Origin: Nocardiopsis sp. ATB16-24
GTDB lineage: Bacteria; Actinomycetota; Actinomycetes; Streptosporangiales; Streptosporangiaceae
NCBI RefSeq assembly: GCF_030271535.1
Contig: NZ_JASCXJ010000002.1
Coordinates: forward strand, 62,001-126,000
DNA: 64,000 bases
Direction: 5' to 3'
Positions 28,807 through 38,737 of this stretch are shown here, piece after piece (positions within the stretch are counted from its first letter, which is position 1; each line of letters starts with the position of its first letter). The notes beneath the pieces were generated by a model, which did no database searches, was not told the DNA's origin, and saw nothing but the letters and a program-made list of their open reading frames with translations. The position numbers and the translations under genes were made by a program.

Positions 28807-29466
28807 CTAGGGAGTGGGTCCACGCGCCGTGGCCCCACGGTGTACGGGCGCCCGCCCCGAAGGCCGCCCTCGGTCCGTGTCGGAAGCCCAGGAGGGGCGG
28901 GGTCGGCCGGACCTGGAGGGACAGCCGACCAGGTGGTCGTCGACCACGCCGACGGCCTGGAGGTAGGAGTAGACGATGGTGGGACCGACGAAGGTGAAGC
29001 CGCGTTTCCTCAGGTCCTTGCTGAGGCGGTCGGACAGCGGGGTGGTCGTCGGCACCTCGGACGGTTCGTCGAAGTGGTGGACCACGGGCGCACCGTCGAC
29101 CCACCCCCACAGGTAGTCGGCGAAGGTGCCGAACTCCTCGCGTACCCGACGGAAGGCCCGGGCGTTACGGGACAGGGAGGCGATCTTGAGCCGGTTGCGG
29201 ATGATCCCGGCGTCCCGCAGCAACCGCTCCTCGTCCCCTCGGTCGTACTCGGCGATCCGGTCGTGGTCGAACCCGTGCAGGGCCCGCCGGTAGTTCTCCC
29301 GTTTGGCGAGCACGGTGGACCAGGACAGCCCGGCCTGCGCGCCCTCCAGGACGAGCATCTCGAACAGATGGGCGTCGTCGTGGGAGGGCCTGCCCCACTC
29401 CTGGTCATGGTAGGCCCTCATCAGGTCCGACGCCTCCCGTGCCCAGGCGCAGCGCTGGTCGGACAT
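28807..29466 (-). CDS. tag: DNA-3-methyladenine glycosylase I
   Basis: The 219-residue base-excision enzyme removes 3-methyladenine from alkylated DNA. Family hallmarks are RCAWA (zinc Cys6), YHDQEWG (His20), GAQAGLSWSTVL, KRENYRRAL and near the C-terminus DDHLVGCP with the remaining zinc His and Cys. ATG at 29466 has GGGAG 9 nt upstream. The last 30 residues are Arg/Pro-rich and not conserved. Confidence 0.9.
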   Translation of the reverse strand: MSDQRCAWAREASDLMRAYHDQEWGRPSHDDAHLFEMLVLEGAQAGLSWSTVLAKRENYRRALHGFDHDRIAEYDRGDEERLLRDAGIIRNRLKIASLSRNARAFRRVREEFGTFADYLWGWVDGAPVVHHFDEPSEVPTTTPLSDRLSKDLRKRGFTFVGPTIVYSYLQAVGVVDDHLVGCPSRSGRPRPSWASDTDRGRPSGRAPVHRGATARGPTP

Positions 29467-29626
29467 GGCGGCTCCCGTGGGGTCGACGGATGGGGACGCG
29501 GTCCCGTCCATCGTGCCCGACCGTGGTGACGTTCGGCCGTGACCCTCGACGGGAGGGCCGGTGGAGAAGTCCTCGTGTCCGGAAGCGGCCACGCGTCGGA
29601 ATGGTCCGTGGCGTAGGATGACCAAA

Positions 29627-29646
29627 GTATCTCGATGTCGAGATAC
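29627..29646. promoter_or_regulatory. Perfect 20-bp palindromic operator before ABC exporter
   Basis: GTATCTCGA-TG-TCGAGATAC has perfect 9-bp arms. A TAGGAT (-10-like, 29614-29619) lies just upstream, so a bound repressor would sit at or after the transcription start. The shape is that of PadR, MarR or TetR operators. No second copy is seen in the window, so the regulator is probably encoded elsewhere. Confidence 0.7.
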
Positions 29647-29705
29647 ATGGAGGCGACCCGCCCGGCGCCTCGCATCCGTGACGACCCCCCGGAGGCCGGA
29701 AACCC

Positions 29706-30652
<947 letters not shown>

Positions 30653-30656
<4 letters not shown>

Positions 30657-31432
30657 GGCCCCTCGTACTCGGCCTCTGGTCGGGTCTCACCTTCCAGACC
30701 CGCCAGATGACCCGGAGCGTGGACAGCTACTTCGCGCTGGTCGGAGCGCCCTTCCACACCGTGGTGTTCCTGTCGATGGTGCTCTATTCCGGACGCACGG
30801 ACCTGGCCTCCTACACGGTGATCGCCCCCACCCTGATGACCCTGTGGACGGCGGCGCTGATGTTCTCCGGCGAGATGATCAGCGAGGACCGAGAGAACGG
30901 ACGACTGGAGCCTCTCGTCGCCTCGCCACTCTCCTTCCCGGCACTGGTCTTCGGCCGTCTGTGCGGGGCGATGCTGATCTCGGTCCCCGCCTTCGTCCTG
31001 GCCATCGGGGTCGCCGGGGTCTTCTTCGGCCACTGGGTCACCGTGCACCATCCGGTGGTGTTCGTGCTCGCGGCGGTGACGACCGCCCTGTCCACCGCGG
31101 CTACGGCCACGGCCCTCTCGGCGCTGTTCATCGTCGCCCCCGGAGCGCGGATCGTGCAGAACACCCTGTCCATGCCGATGTTCCTGCTCAGCGGTGTGAT
31201 GGTCCCGGTCGCGCTCTTCCCCGGCTGGTTGGAGGGTCTGAGCCGCGTGCTCTACCTGTCCTGGGGGGCGGACCTGATGCGCGACGCGCTCGCGCCCGGC
31301 CCCGTGGAGTCGGCCGCGTTCCGGCTCGCCATGGTGGTCCTCCTGGGTGCGCTGGCGCTCGCCTTCGGATCCGCCACCCTCGTCCGCTTCCTTCGGCGTG
31401 CCCGCGCGGAGGGCACCTTGTCCCGCGTCTGA
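30653..31432 (+). CDS. ABC-2 exporter permease 1
   Basis: The 259-residue integral membrane protein has about six hydrophobic segments (for example YTVIAPTLMTLWTAALMF, GAMLISVPAFVLAIGVAGVFF, VFVLAAVTTALSTAATATAL, LALAFGSATL) and the ABC-2 stretch EDRENGRLEPLVASPL. The TTG at 30653 overlaps the ATPase stop. It forms the exporter with the next permease and the upstream ATPase. Confidence 0.83.
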
Positions 31433-31442
31433 GAGGAGGACC

Positions 31443-32234
31443 GTGATCTCACGCGCCGCCACCACGGTCCGCCAGGCCGCCGTCCTGGCCCGTGTCGACA
31501 TGTCCGTCATCTACACGTGGAGGACCTGGCTCTTCGGCTGGCTGGTGCGCCTGCTGTGCCAGGTGGTCTTCTACAGCCTCATCGGCGTCCTCGTCGGTGA
31601 CCCCGAGTACACCGTGTACGTCGTCCTCGGAGCCGCCGTGCTCATCTGCGTGGCGGAGACGATGATGGCCACCGCCTCCACCTGCTGGGACAGGCACCAG
31701 GGAACACTGGGCCTGCTGGCCGCCTCCCCGATCGAACCGGGCCTGTTCTTCTTCGGGCGCAGCCTCCAATGGCCGGCCTCGGCCACCGTCACCACGTCGA
31801 TCGCCCTGCTGGCCGTACCGCCCTTCTTCGGAGTGACCTGGTCGCCGTGGCAGGTGCCGGTCCTGGTGGGCATCGCGGCGCTGGCCTCCCTGAGCGGCTA
31901 CTGCATGACGTTGGTGCTGGGGTCGGTCGCCTTGGTGTTCTCCGGGGCGCGTAACGTCATCAGCACGATCGCGACCCTCTACATCACCGCCTTCTGCGGA
32001 GCCGTGGTGCCGCTGCACTACTGGCCCGCCCCGATCCGCTGGGCGGCCCAGGCACTGCCCGCCACGCATGCCTTGGAGGCGGTACGCCTGGTGGAGGGCG
32101 GCGGCAGCGCCGTCCAGGTCCTCACGGCCCTGGGTCTGATGGTGACGGCGGGACTGGCCTGGTTCACGGTGGCCTTCTTCTCCTTCCGGCTGGTGTTCGC
32201 CCGAGCCCGAGCGGGAAACCGCCTCCTGGACTGA
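31443..32234 (+). CDS. ABC-2 exporter permease 2
   Basis: The 263-residue membrane protein is a second ABC-2 type permease with six hydrophobic segments and the stretch DRHQGTLGLLAASPI, parallel to permease 1. GTG at 31443 has GAGGAGG upstream, 10 nt after permease 1. The two different permeases probably form a heterodimer with an ATPase dimer. Confidence 0.83.
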   Translation: MISRAATTVRQAAVLARVDMSVIYTWRTWLFGWLVRLLCQVVFYSLIGVLVGDPEYTVYVVLGAAVLICVAETMMATASTCWDRHQGTLGLLAASPIEPGLFFFGRSLQWPASATVTTSIALLAVPPFFGVTWSPWQVPVLVGIAALASLSGYCMTLVLGSVALVFSGARNVISTIATLYITAFCGAVVPLHYWPAPIRWAAQALPATHALEAVRLVEGGGSAVQVLTALGLMVTAGLAWFTVAFFSFRLVFARARAGNRLLD

Positions 32235-32254
32235 TCCGTCGACGAAAGGCCCCC

Positions 32255-32773
32255 ATGACGACCCCCAGCGCCCCCGTCGGACGCCCCTCCCCTCTCACCT
32301 CCGTGGTGGCACCCCGCCGGCACGCCTACGCGGCGGCCCTGTGGGCCTTCCTGTTCGCCCTGATCAGCCTCCACTGGGCGCTGGGCGGTGAGTGGCTGCT
32401 GGAGACCATCGGAGAGGCGGTCACCCGGCCGGCCCGCGACGGGGATCCGGCGATGGTGGCGGCCGTATGGGCGTCCGTCCTGGTCAAGTTCGCCGCCGTG
32501 GTGGCGGCGCTCGGTCTCGTCCAGGCGTGGGGGCGGGCCTTTCCTCGCTGGTTCCTCGTGGGCGGCGGGTGGCTGGCGGCCGCACTGCTGCTGCTGTACG
32601 GCGGAGCCGGTCTCGTCCAGCAGCTCCTGATGGTGGCGGGGATCGTCGGGGTCTCGGAGACCTTCGCCCCCGTCCTCCACTGGCACCTGTTCCTGTGGAG
32701 CCCCTACTGGCTGGCGGGGGGCGTGCTGTTCGCGCTGGCCACAGCCGCCCTGGCACGGGCCACACGCCGCTGA
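32255..32773 (+). CDS. DUF3995 family membrane protein
   Basis: The 172-residue protein has four hydrophobic segments (AAALWAFLFALISLHWALGG; VLVKFAAVVAALGLV; WLAAALLLLYGGAGL; WLAGGVLFALATAALA) with a LHWHLFLWSPYW motif typical of DUF3995. It follows the exporter genes by 20 nt and is probably co-transcribed. Function unknown. Confidence 0.7.
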   Translation: MTTPSAPVGRPSPLTSVVAPRRHAYAAALWAFLFALISLHWALGGEWLLETIGEAVTRPARDGDPAMVAAVWASVLVKFAAVVAALGLVQAWGRAFPRWFLVGGGWLAAALLLLYGGAGLVQQLLMVAGIVGVSETFAPVLHWHLFLWSPYWLAGGVLFALATAALARATRR

Positions 32774-33046
32774 AGGACACCGGTTCCCCATGGACACCCG
32801 GCCCGGTGACCTTGTCGTCCTCCGTCACGGCCGCCCGATCGACGTCGTGCGCGGTGTGCGGGCGGTGCGCGGTCGCGATCACCGTGCACTCCTTCCCACG
32901 GCCCTCGTACGTAGACCGTCGTCTCCCGAGCGTGCGGGGGAGGCGCCACCGTGCCGGTGATCCGGACGGCGCCTCGTCGGCCTGCTCTTCCCGCTCTGCG
33001 TCCGCGGGTTCCGGGGCCTGGGGTCCTGACCGGCGGCGGGCTCATC

Positions 33047-33667
33047 TCAGGGGACGTCGCGCGGCACCCCCGGCGCATCCTCCGAGGCGATGAGGAAGGC
33101 CCGGGCCCTTCCGCGTTCCTCTGCGAGGTGCGGCAGCAGGAGGCACAACAGGAGGAGGAACGACAGGACTCCGAAGACGTGGATCCAGGGCACCGGTCCA
33201 CTGGAGTTCCCCAGAGCCCACGCGTTCGACGCCAGGCCCACGGAGAGCAGAAAGATCGCGGTTCTGGGCAGGTAGGGGACCCTCAGTAGCGCTTCGGCCC
33301 GGATGCGGGCGAGGCGGTTGGCCACGGGATCGGGCCCGGGGGCCCCGGCGCGGAGCAGCCGCCCGACCTCACGCTTCCGGGCGCGGTCGGTGCCAGGGGG
33401 AAGAGGCGTCGAGGTCGCGGTGGCGGCGAAGAACACCCCCATGATCACTCCGAAGACCACCCCCGAGATCACGCTCAAGGGCAGGATTTCGGGGGTGAAC
33501 CCTCCCGTGTTCCGAAAGGTGAACGGGGTGAGGAGTGCCATGGAGAGGCCGAAGAAGACGCCGCAGAAGATCCCGTTGACGATTCCGATGGCGACCCTGT
33601 ACCGGCGAGGGTCGCGTTGGGCGAGGCACTGGAGTCGGGAGGACGAGGGCGGGCGTTTGCGGTTCAC
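33047..33667 (-). CDS. Membrane protein of unknown function
   Basis: The 206-residue product has two pairs of hydrophobic segments (VAIGIVNGIFCGVFFGLSMA; LPLSVISGVVFGVIMGVFFA; TAIFLLSVGLASNAWAL; WIHVFGVLSFLLLLCLLLPHL). The GTG start at 33667 overlaps the stop of the upstream membrane-protein gene (GTGA), giving a coupled pair. No family is recognised. Confidence 0.6.
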   Translation of the reverse strand: MNRKRPPSSSRLQCLAQRDPRRYRVAIGIVNGIFCGVFFGLSMALLTPFTFRNTGGFTPEILPLSVISGVVFGVIMGVFFAATATSTPLPPGTDRARKREVGRLLRAGAPGPDPVANRLARIRAEALLRVPYLPRTAIFLLSVGLASNAWALGNSSGPVPWIHVFGVLSFLLLLCLLLPHLAEERGRARAFLIASEDAPGVPRDVP

Positions 33668-34401
33668 CGTGGCATCCCTCGGTAGGTCGAGTCGTAGAGG
33701 TGGCAGAAGTCGCGCATACGCCTGATCTGGGCTCTCGTCACAAAGCTCATCAGGATCGCGCAGAGAAGGACGAGGATTCCGTACAGCTGGAGCGCGAGAG
33801 CGCCCGGATCCTGTTCCCGTACGGCCCGCGCCATCGCGAACACGCCTGGGACGATCCACAGACAGCACAGGAGGGAACAGGCGGCCGGCAGGCACTTCGT
33901 CAGCCGGCCTCCCCAGTACAGCCGGACACCGGCATAGGAGCGGGCGAGCAGGTCGGTCCAGGGGTCGCCGCTCAACGCATGGTCGCGGATGAGGGCTCGC
34001 GCCCGGCGCAGCCGCTCCCCGGTGGTCCAGGGAGGCAGGAGCTTCGGTCCCACGGGCCGTACCGTGGCGAGGAGGACCGTTCCCACGATCACGCACACCG
34101 GTGAGAGCGCCAGCGAGACGATTCCGAGGGTGTGGGCCAGGGCTTCGGCCGCCGCCGCCCATACCGGGTCCAGACCGAACCAGAGGGCGTCGTCGACGAC
34201 GAAGGCCAGAAGTCTCGCACCCATCGCGACGAGCACGAGAGAACCGGCCGTGACCCAGCAGAAGGCGAGGACCTCGAACGGTCGGCCGTACAGTTCCGTG
34301 TGGCTCGGGAACCGGAGGGGCGGGGGCTGGTGCACGCGGGTCCTCCCCGGGCCCGGGGAGAGGGGGAGGGCGGGCCGGGCCGGTGCCGCGCCTGTGCGCA
34401 C
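33664..34401 (-). CDS. Membrane protein of unknown function
   Basis: The 245-residue product has about five hydrophobic segments (FEVLAFCWVTAGSLVLVAMG, LGIVSLALSPVCVIVGTVLL, SLLCCLWIVPGVFAMA, QLYGILVLLCAILMSF among them) and a basic cytosolic loop. GTG at 34401. It is coupled to the next gene by overlapping stop and start, and divergent from the FAD enzyme. The two products probably work together; function unknown. Confidence 0.6.
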   Translation of the reverse strand: MRTGAAPARPALPLSPGPGRTRVHQPPPLRFPSHTELYGRPFEVLAFCWVTAGSLVLVAMGARLLAFVVDDALWFGLDPVWAAAAEALAHTLGIVSLALSPVCVIVGTVLLATVRPVGPKLLPPWTTGERLRRARALIRDHALSGDPWTDLLARSYAGVRLYWGGRLTKCLPAACSLLCCLWIVPGVFAMARAVREQDPGALALQLYGILVLLCAILMSFVTRAQIRRMRDFCHLYDSTYRGMPR

Positions 34402-34516
34402 ATCCTAGCGACTCGGTCGCAGGGGGCTCTTCGCGCCGGCCGAGGTGTGCGGAGTGCGACACGGCTCGCCGGCCGACGTACGGGCCAGGCGGACACCGCT
34501 GACCTACGCTGGCCGA

Positions 34517-35773
34517 ATGAGCGATCTGCCGCAGAGCTGCGACGTCGTGGTCGTGGGGGCGGGTGTGGCCGGCCTGGTGGCCGCCGCCGACCTCGCGGAT
34601 TCCGGGCTCGACGTGACCGTCGTGGAGGCCGAGGAGAGCGTGGGAGGGCGGGTCCGCAGCGGGAAACAGGACGGCTACGTGCTCGACCGGGGCTTCCAGG
34701 TCCTCAACACCGCCTATCCGGCGGTCCGCCGCCGCCTGGATCTGGACGCCCTGCGCCTGCGCTCCTTCCCCAAGGGGATGGCCGTACGCACCGACCGCGG
34801 ACTGCTGCGTCTGCACGCGTCCCCCTCCGGGGCCCTGTCCTCGCTGTCGCTGTTCTCCGGCACGCTCGTGCGTCCCTCCGACCTCTTCCGCCTGCTGGGC
34901 ATGGTGGCCGGGGACGCCCTGGAACCGGCGGACCGGCTCAAGAAGCGGCCCGAGACCGACATCATCACCGCGCTGCGCCGTCGCGGTCTGGGCAAGCGCG
35001 CGGTCGACACCCTGGTACGCCCCTTTCTGACGGGGGTCTTCCTCGACGAGTCCCTCGCCACCTCCAGCCGGGTCAACGACCTGGTCTGGCGCAGTTTCGC
35101 CCGCGGGCGGCTGACGGTCCCCCACGCGGGGATGCAGGCCGTGTCCGACCAGCTCGCCGCACGGGCCGGGGGCGCACGGATCCTGACGGGCACACCCGTG
35201 CACGAGGTGGCTCCCGGAAGGGCGGTCACCGAGGCCGGGACCGTGAACGCCCGCGCCGTGGTGGTCGCGGTCGGCCCGGTCGCGGTCGCCCGGCTTGTGC
35301 CCTCACTGCCCGCGCCGGTGCCGAGACCGGCCACCACCTACTTCCACAGCCGTCCCGCCCGAAGACACGAGGACCCGCTTTTGCACGTGGACGGTCGCGG
35401 CCGGCGGCGGGGGCCCCGCCTGAGCAGCGTCATGGTGATGACGGCCACCGCCCCCTCCTACGCGCCCCCGGGACGCGCGCTGATCGCCTCCTCCACGGTG
35501 GGTCCGCACCGGCCGTCCGCGTCCGAGGTCCGCGTCGAGGCCGCCCGGATCCTGGGCACCGGCGGCGGCGACTGGGAACACGTGAGCACGGTGCACGTAC
35601 CGGACGCCCTGCCCGCGGCGCCACCGCCTCTGGGGGACCTCCGTCGCCCCGTGCGTCTGGAGGAGGGGCTCTACGTCGCCGGGGACCATCGCGACACGCC
35701 CTCGCTCCAGGGGGCCCTGGTCAGCGGGGAGCGGGTGGCCGCCGCGGTCCTGGTCGATCTCGCCGGACGCTGA
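34517..35773 (+). CDS. FAD-dependent amine-oxidase/phytoene-desaturase-like oxidoreductase
   Basis: The 418-residue flavoprotein has the N-terminal FAD motif VVVVGAGVAGLVAAADLADSG (residues 10-30), then ESVGGRVRSG, and a C-terminal GLYVAGDHRDTPSLQGALVSGERVA, the FAD-closing motif of the amine oxidase superfamily. ATG at 34517 lies 6 nt after a TACGCT (-10-like), which would give a leaderless mRNA. No carotenoid genes lie nearby, so the substrate is unknown. Confidence 0.8.
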   Translation: MSDLPQSCDVVVVGAGVAGLVAAADLADSGLDVTVVEAEESVGGRVRSGKQDGYVLDRGFQVLNTAYPAVRRRLDLDALRLRSFPKGMAVRTDRGLLRLHASPSGALSSLSLFSGTLVRPSDLFRLLGMVAGDALEPADRLKKRPETDIITALRRRGLGKRAVDTLVRPFLTGVFLDESLATSSRVNDLVWRSFARGRLTVPHAGMQAVSDQLAARAGGARILTGTPVHEVAPGRAVTEAGTVNARAVVVAVGPVAVARLVPSLPAPVPRPATTYFHSRPARRHEDPLLHVDGRGRRRGPRLSSVMVMTATAPSYAPPGRALIASSTVGPHRPSASEVRVEAARILGTGGGDWEHVSTVHVPDALPAAPPPLGDLRRPVRLEEGLYVAGDHRDTPSLQGALVSGERVAAAVLVDLAGR

Positions 35774-36227
35774 GGGACGACCTTCCGAACCCACCGTCCT
35801 CCAGGGATCGTCGACCTTCTCGCCGACTCCGGGGAGAGAGTTCGCTCGGGGCCTTCGGCACGTGGACGCTTCCCGGCGGATTCTCGGTGCCGACCATACG
35901 TCCCGCCGTGTGCACGGTGTGGTGCCCGTGCGGCCGGCCGGTCCCACTTCTCCTCCCGTCCGCGCGTCCCGTAGTCCTGCCCTTGGCCACCGAACTGGCC
36001 TGTCTGATGTCTGAAATCTGACTATTCGCCCGCGTTTGCCGTCCTTTTTCAAGGTCGCTCTATTTTCGGGCAGATCGAAACCCCTTCTTCCTGTGGCGCG
36101 GGAGACCGCCCTCCCCCGCGAATCCTCTGTGATGAGAAGCGCTTTGTCTGGCTTTTTACTTTCGGTGCTTGGGCGGGAGAAAGGACACGGATAGGAAGGG
36201 ACGGGCAACGTGCGGAGGAGGGGGCTC
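35774..36227. other. Intergenic region upstream of gas-vesicle operon
   Basis: No gene is supported. The stretch from about 36000 to 36180 is AT-rich for this genome and must hold the gvp promoter; a TTGCCG with TCTATT 17 nt downstream (about 36037-36065) is one candidate, but no consensus stress-sigma promoter could be fixed. Confidence 0.4.
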
Positions 36228-36536
36228 ATGGGTCAGGAGGACGTGAGGGAGAAAGGTTTCCGGAAGCGCAGGGGGAGCTCGAAGAGCCTGGCCGAACGCG
36301 TGAACGCGACCCGGGACCGCTTCGAGGAGCTCACCGGGCTCCAGGTCGAGAGCGTCTCCGGATTCGAGCCGTCCGAGGACGGCTGGAACATGACCGTGGA
36401 GACACTCGAACTCAGACGGGTCCCGGACACGATGAGCCTGCTGGCCACGTACTCGGTGGACCTCGACTCCGAAGGAGAGATCCAGGGCTATCACCGGGCG
36501 AAGCGCTACACGCGGACCCGCTCCTACGGGGTGTGA
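36228..36536 (+). CDS. gvpO: Gas vesicle protein GvpO
   Basis: The 102-residue protein matches GvpO, an accessory protein first in Streptomyces-type gas-vesicle operons and needed for vesicle formation in haloarchaea. It has the typical EELTGLQVESVSGFEP and GWNMTVETLELRRVP stretches and ends YxRxRSY. ATG at 36228 follows GGAGGAGG; a GTG at 36210 is less likely. The gene is 75 nt upstream of gvpA and opens the operon. Confidence 0.85.
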   Translation: MGQEDVREKGFRKRRGSSKSLAERVNATRDRFEELTGLQVESVSGFEPSEDGWNMTVETLELRRVPDTMSLLATYSVDLDSEGEIQGYHRAKRYTRTRSYGV

Positions 36537-36611
36537 ACGCCTTCGGGAAAAGGAGTTCGACGAAAAGCACCACCCGCTTTCGGAGCGCACTGACGAAGGG
36601 AGCAAGGCCCG

Positions 36612-37046
36612 ATGACGGTGATACAGGAAACGACGGCGATATGCCGGCCCAGCGGCACCCTTTACGAGGTCCTCGACCTCATCCTCGACAAGGGCCTGGT
36701 GATCGACGTGTTCGCCAGGGTCTCGCTCGTGGGAATCGAGATCCTCACCATCGACGTGCGCGTGGTGGTCGCCAGCGTCGACACCTACCTGCGCTTCGCG
36801 GAGGCCTGTAACCGCCTCGATCTCGGCACCAGTGGCGGTTCGGGCCTGCCCGACCTGCTCAGCGGCGGCGTGGAGAAGGGCGCGAAGAACAAGTCCAAGG
36901 GAGCGCTCTCGGGAGCCGTCGAGGCGGTCTCCGACACCCTGAGCAAGAAGAAGGGCGATGACGAGGATGGTGACGAGGAGAAGAAGCCGGCCCGCCGTTC
37001 CTCCAAGAGCAGCGGCAGGACCACCAGGAAGGCGAAAGAGGAGTGA
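36612..37046 (+). CDS. gvpA: Gas vesicle structural protein GvpA, with charged C-terminal tail
   Basis: Residues 14-68 match the hydrophobic gas-vesicle wall protein: [20 protein letters not shown] and [15 protein letters not shown] are canonical. The wall protein of cyanobacteria and haloarchaea is about 70-80 residues; here residues 80-144 add a Lys/Glu/Ser/Arg-rich tail. Such tails occur in actinobacterial homologues and may change assembly. The stop overlaps the gvpF GTG (GTGA), so translation is coupled. Confidence 0.9.
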   Translation: MTVIQETTAICRPSGTLYEVLDLILDKGLVIDVFARVSLVGIEILTIDVRVVVASVDTYLRFAEACNRLDLGTSGGSGLPDLLSGGVEKGAKNKSKGALSGAVEAVSDTLSKKKGDDEDGDEEKKPARRSSKSSGRTTRKAKEE

Positions 37047-37774
37047 GCACCTACGTCTACGGGATCGTCCACGACGACGAGTCACTGGACGGCCTGGAAC
37101 TGTCCGGCGTCGGCCGTGAACCGGCCCCCGTGCGGTTCGTGCGCGCCCGCGGGATCGCCGCCGTGGTCAGTGACGCTCCCGAGGGACTACGGGCCAAGCG
37201 ACGGGACCTGACGGCGCACCAGGAGGTGCTCCAGGAACTGACCCGGCGTCGCGGAGTCCTGCCCATGCGCTTCGGCGTGGTGAGTCAGGACGACGACGCG
37301 GTCACCGAGCAGCTCCGCGACAAGGGGGACCACTACTCCGCACTGCTCTCCCGACTGGAGGGCCGGGTGGAGTTCAACGTCAAGGCCGTGTACGTCGAGG
37401 AGGAGGTCCTCAAGGCCCTGCTCAGAGACGACAGGGCGTTGAGGGAGCGCAACGAGTCCCTGCGAAGGAGCGGAGGAGGCACCCCCGCGGAACGGATGGC
37501 CTTCGGGGAGAGGGTCGCCCGGGCTCTGGAGGAACGCAAGGGACGTGACGCCGCCACCGTCGTCCGGCCCTTGACGGAGCACGCCGAGCGCGTGGCCACG
37601 GGACCGCTCGTGGACGATTGCCTGACCAACACGTCCTTCCTGCTGCCCTGGAAGGGACGCGAGGAGTTCCTACGTCGGGCGGCCACGGTCCAGCGGGAGA
37701 CGGACGCCTACATGGACGTACGCGTCAACGGTCCCATGCCCCCGTACAGCTTCGTGGAACCGCCGCGGAACTGA
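37043..37774 (+). CDS. gvpF: Gas vesicle protein GvpF (GvpL/F family)
   Basis: The 243-residue GvpL/F-family protein is an accessory protein that binds GvpA during nucleation. It has YVYGIVH at the start, LPMRFGVV in the middle and PYSFVEP at the end, as expected. GTG at 37043 overlaps the gvpA stop. A second member of the family (gvpL) lies further down the operon. Confidence 0.88.
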   Translation: MSTYVYGIVHDDESLDGLELSGVGREPAPVRFVRARGIAAVVSDAPEGLRAKRRDLTAHQEVLQELTRRRGVLPMRFGVVSQDDDAVTEQLRDKGDHYSALLSRLEGRVEFNVKAVYVEEEVLKALLRDDRALRERNESLRRSGGGTPAERMAFGERVARALEERKGRDAATVVRPLTEHAERVATGPLVDDCLTNTSFLLPWKGREEFLRRAATVQRETDAYMDVRVNGPMPPYSFVEPPRN

Positions 37775-37811
37775 CCCGCCCGCGGGGCACCGATCGGAAG
37801 AAGAGAGGGAT

Positions 37812-38066
37812 ATGGGCCTCATCAGCGCCATCATCACCGCGCCCATCGCTCCGGTCCGCTTCGTCGAATGGACGGCACGCCAGGCCCTGGACGTGGCCGA
37901 ACAGGAACTCCACGATCCCGTGCGCGTCCGACGACAGCTGACGGAGCTGGCGGAGCGTTTCGACAACGGCGAGTTGTCCGAGGAGGAGTTCGACCGGCTG
38001 GAGGACGAGCTGTTGGACCGACTGGAGGAAGCCGCGAGGTTCCAGGGTCTTCGACAAGGATATTGA
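37812..38066 (+). CDS. gvpG: Gas vesicle protein GvpG
   Basis: The 84-residue protein matches GvpG: GLISAIITAPIAPVRFVEW at the start, then a helical charged part ending LDRLEEAARF. It is an accessory protein between gvpF and gvpY, 37 nt after gvpF. Confidence 0.88.
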   Translation: MGLISAIITAPIAPVRFVEWTARQALDVAEQELHDPVRVRRQLTELAERFDNGELSEEEFDRLEDELLDRLEEAARFQGLRQGY

Positions 38067-38077
38067 GGTGAGGTTCC

Positions 38078-38737
38078 GTGGGCACCACGGCGAAAATCGT
38101 GGCCGCGGCAGTGGGCGGTTACCTGCTCGGTCGCAAGAAGAAACTCAAGATGGCCATCGGCCTCGGACTCTACTTCGGGGCCAAGAAGCTGGACATCAAA
38201 CCCCAGCAGTTCGTACAGGGACTCGTGAAGGACGTCTCCTCCCTGCCCGGGGTGAGCGAGCTGAAGGATCAGTCGAAGGAGCAACTGCTCGACGCGGGCA
38301 AGTCCGCGGCCGGCGACCTCCTGGGCAAATGGGCCGGCGACCTGGCCGAATCGCTCAACAGCAAGGCCGAGGACCTTCGCTCCGATAACGGCGGGGAGGA
38401 GGCGGAGAAGAACGGTGCCGCGTCCGACACCACCGCCGAGGAGGACGAACAGACCGGCAGGGCGGAGGAGGAGTCCGACACCGCTTCCGAGGAGGAACCC
38501 GAAAGGGACGAGGAGACTAACGGCACGGAGGAGTCGGAGAAGGAACCCGACACCGCCTCTGAGGAGGACGCGAAAGGCTCCGGGACGCGCAAGAGGTCTC
38601 GCGGCACCGCCTCGGGTTCCGACAAAAGCGCGTCCGGCACGGGCAAACGCTCCTCGGGGACCGCCAAACGCGGCGGAGGCAAGGGCGGCAGGACCACCCG
38701 CCGGAAGAGTGAGGGGGACGAGGGTGAACGGGACTGA
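38078..38737 (+). CDS. gvpY: Gas vesicle protein GvpY
   Basis: The 219-residue protein has a conserved glycine-rich N-terminus (KIVAAAVGGYLLGRKKKLKMA), a short helical core (to about 110), then a long Glu-rich stretch and a Lys/Arg/Gly basic tail. Position and N-terminus match gvpY of Streptomyces operons, a gene special to actinobacteria. GTG at 38078 follows GAGGTGAGG. Exact role unknown. Confidence 0.75.
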   Translation: MGTTAKIVAAAVGGYLLGRKKKLKMAIGLGLYFGAKKLDIKPQQFVQGLVKDVSSLPGVSELKDQSKEQLLDAGKSAAGDLLGKWAGDLAESLNSKAEDLRSDNGGEEAEKNGAASDTTAEEDEQTGRAEEESDTASEEEPERDEETNGTEESEKEPDTASEEDAKGSGTRKRSRGTASGSDKSASGTGKRSSGTAKRGGGKGGRTTRRKSEGDEGERD

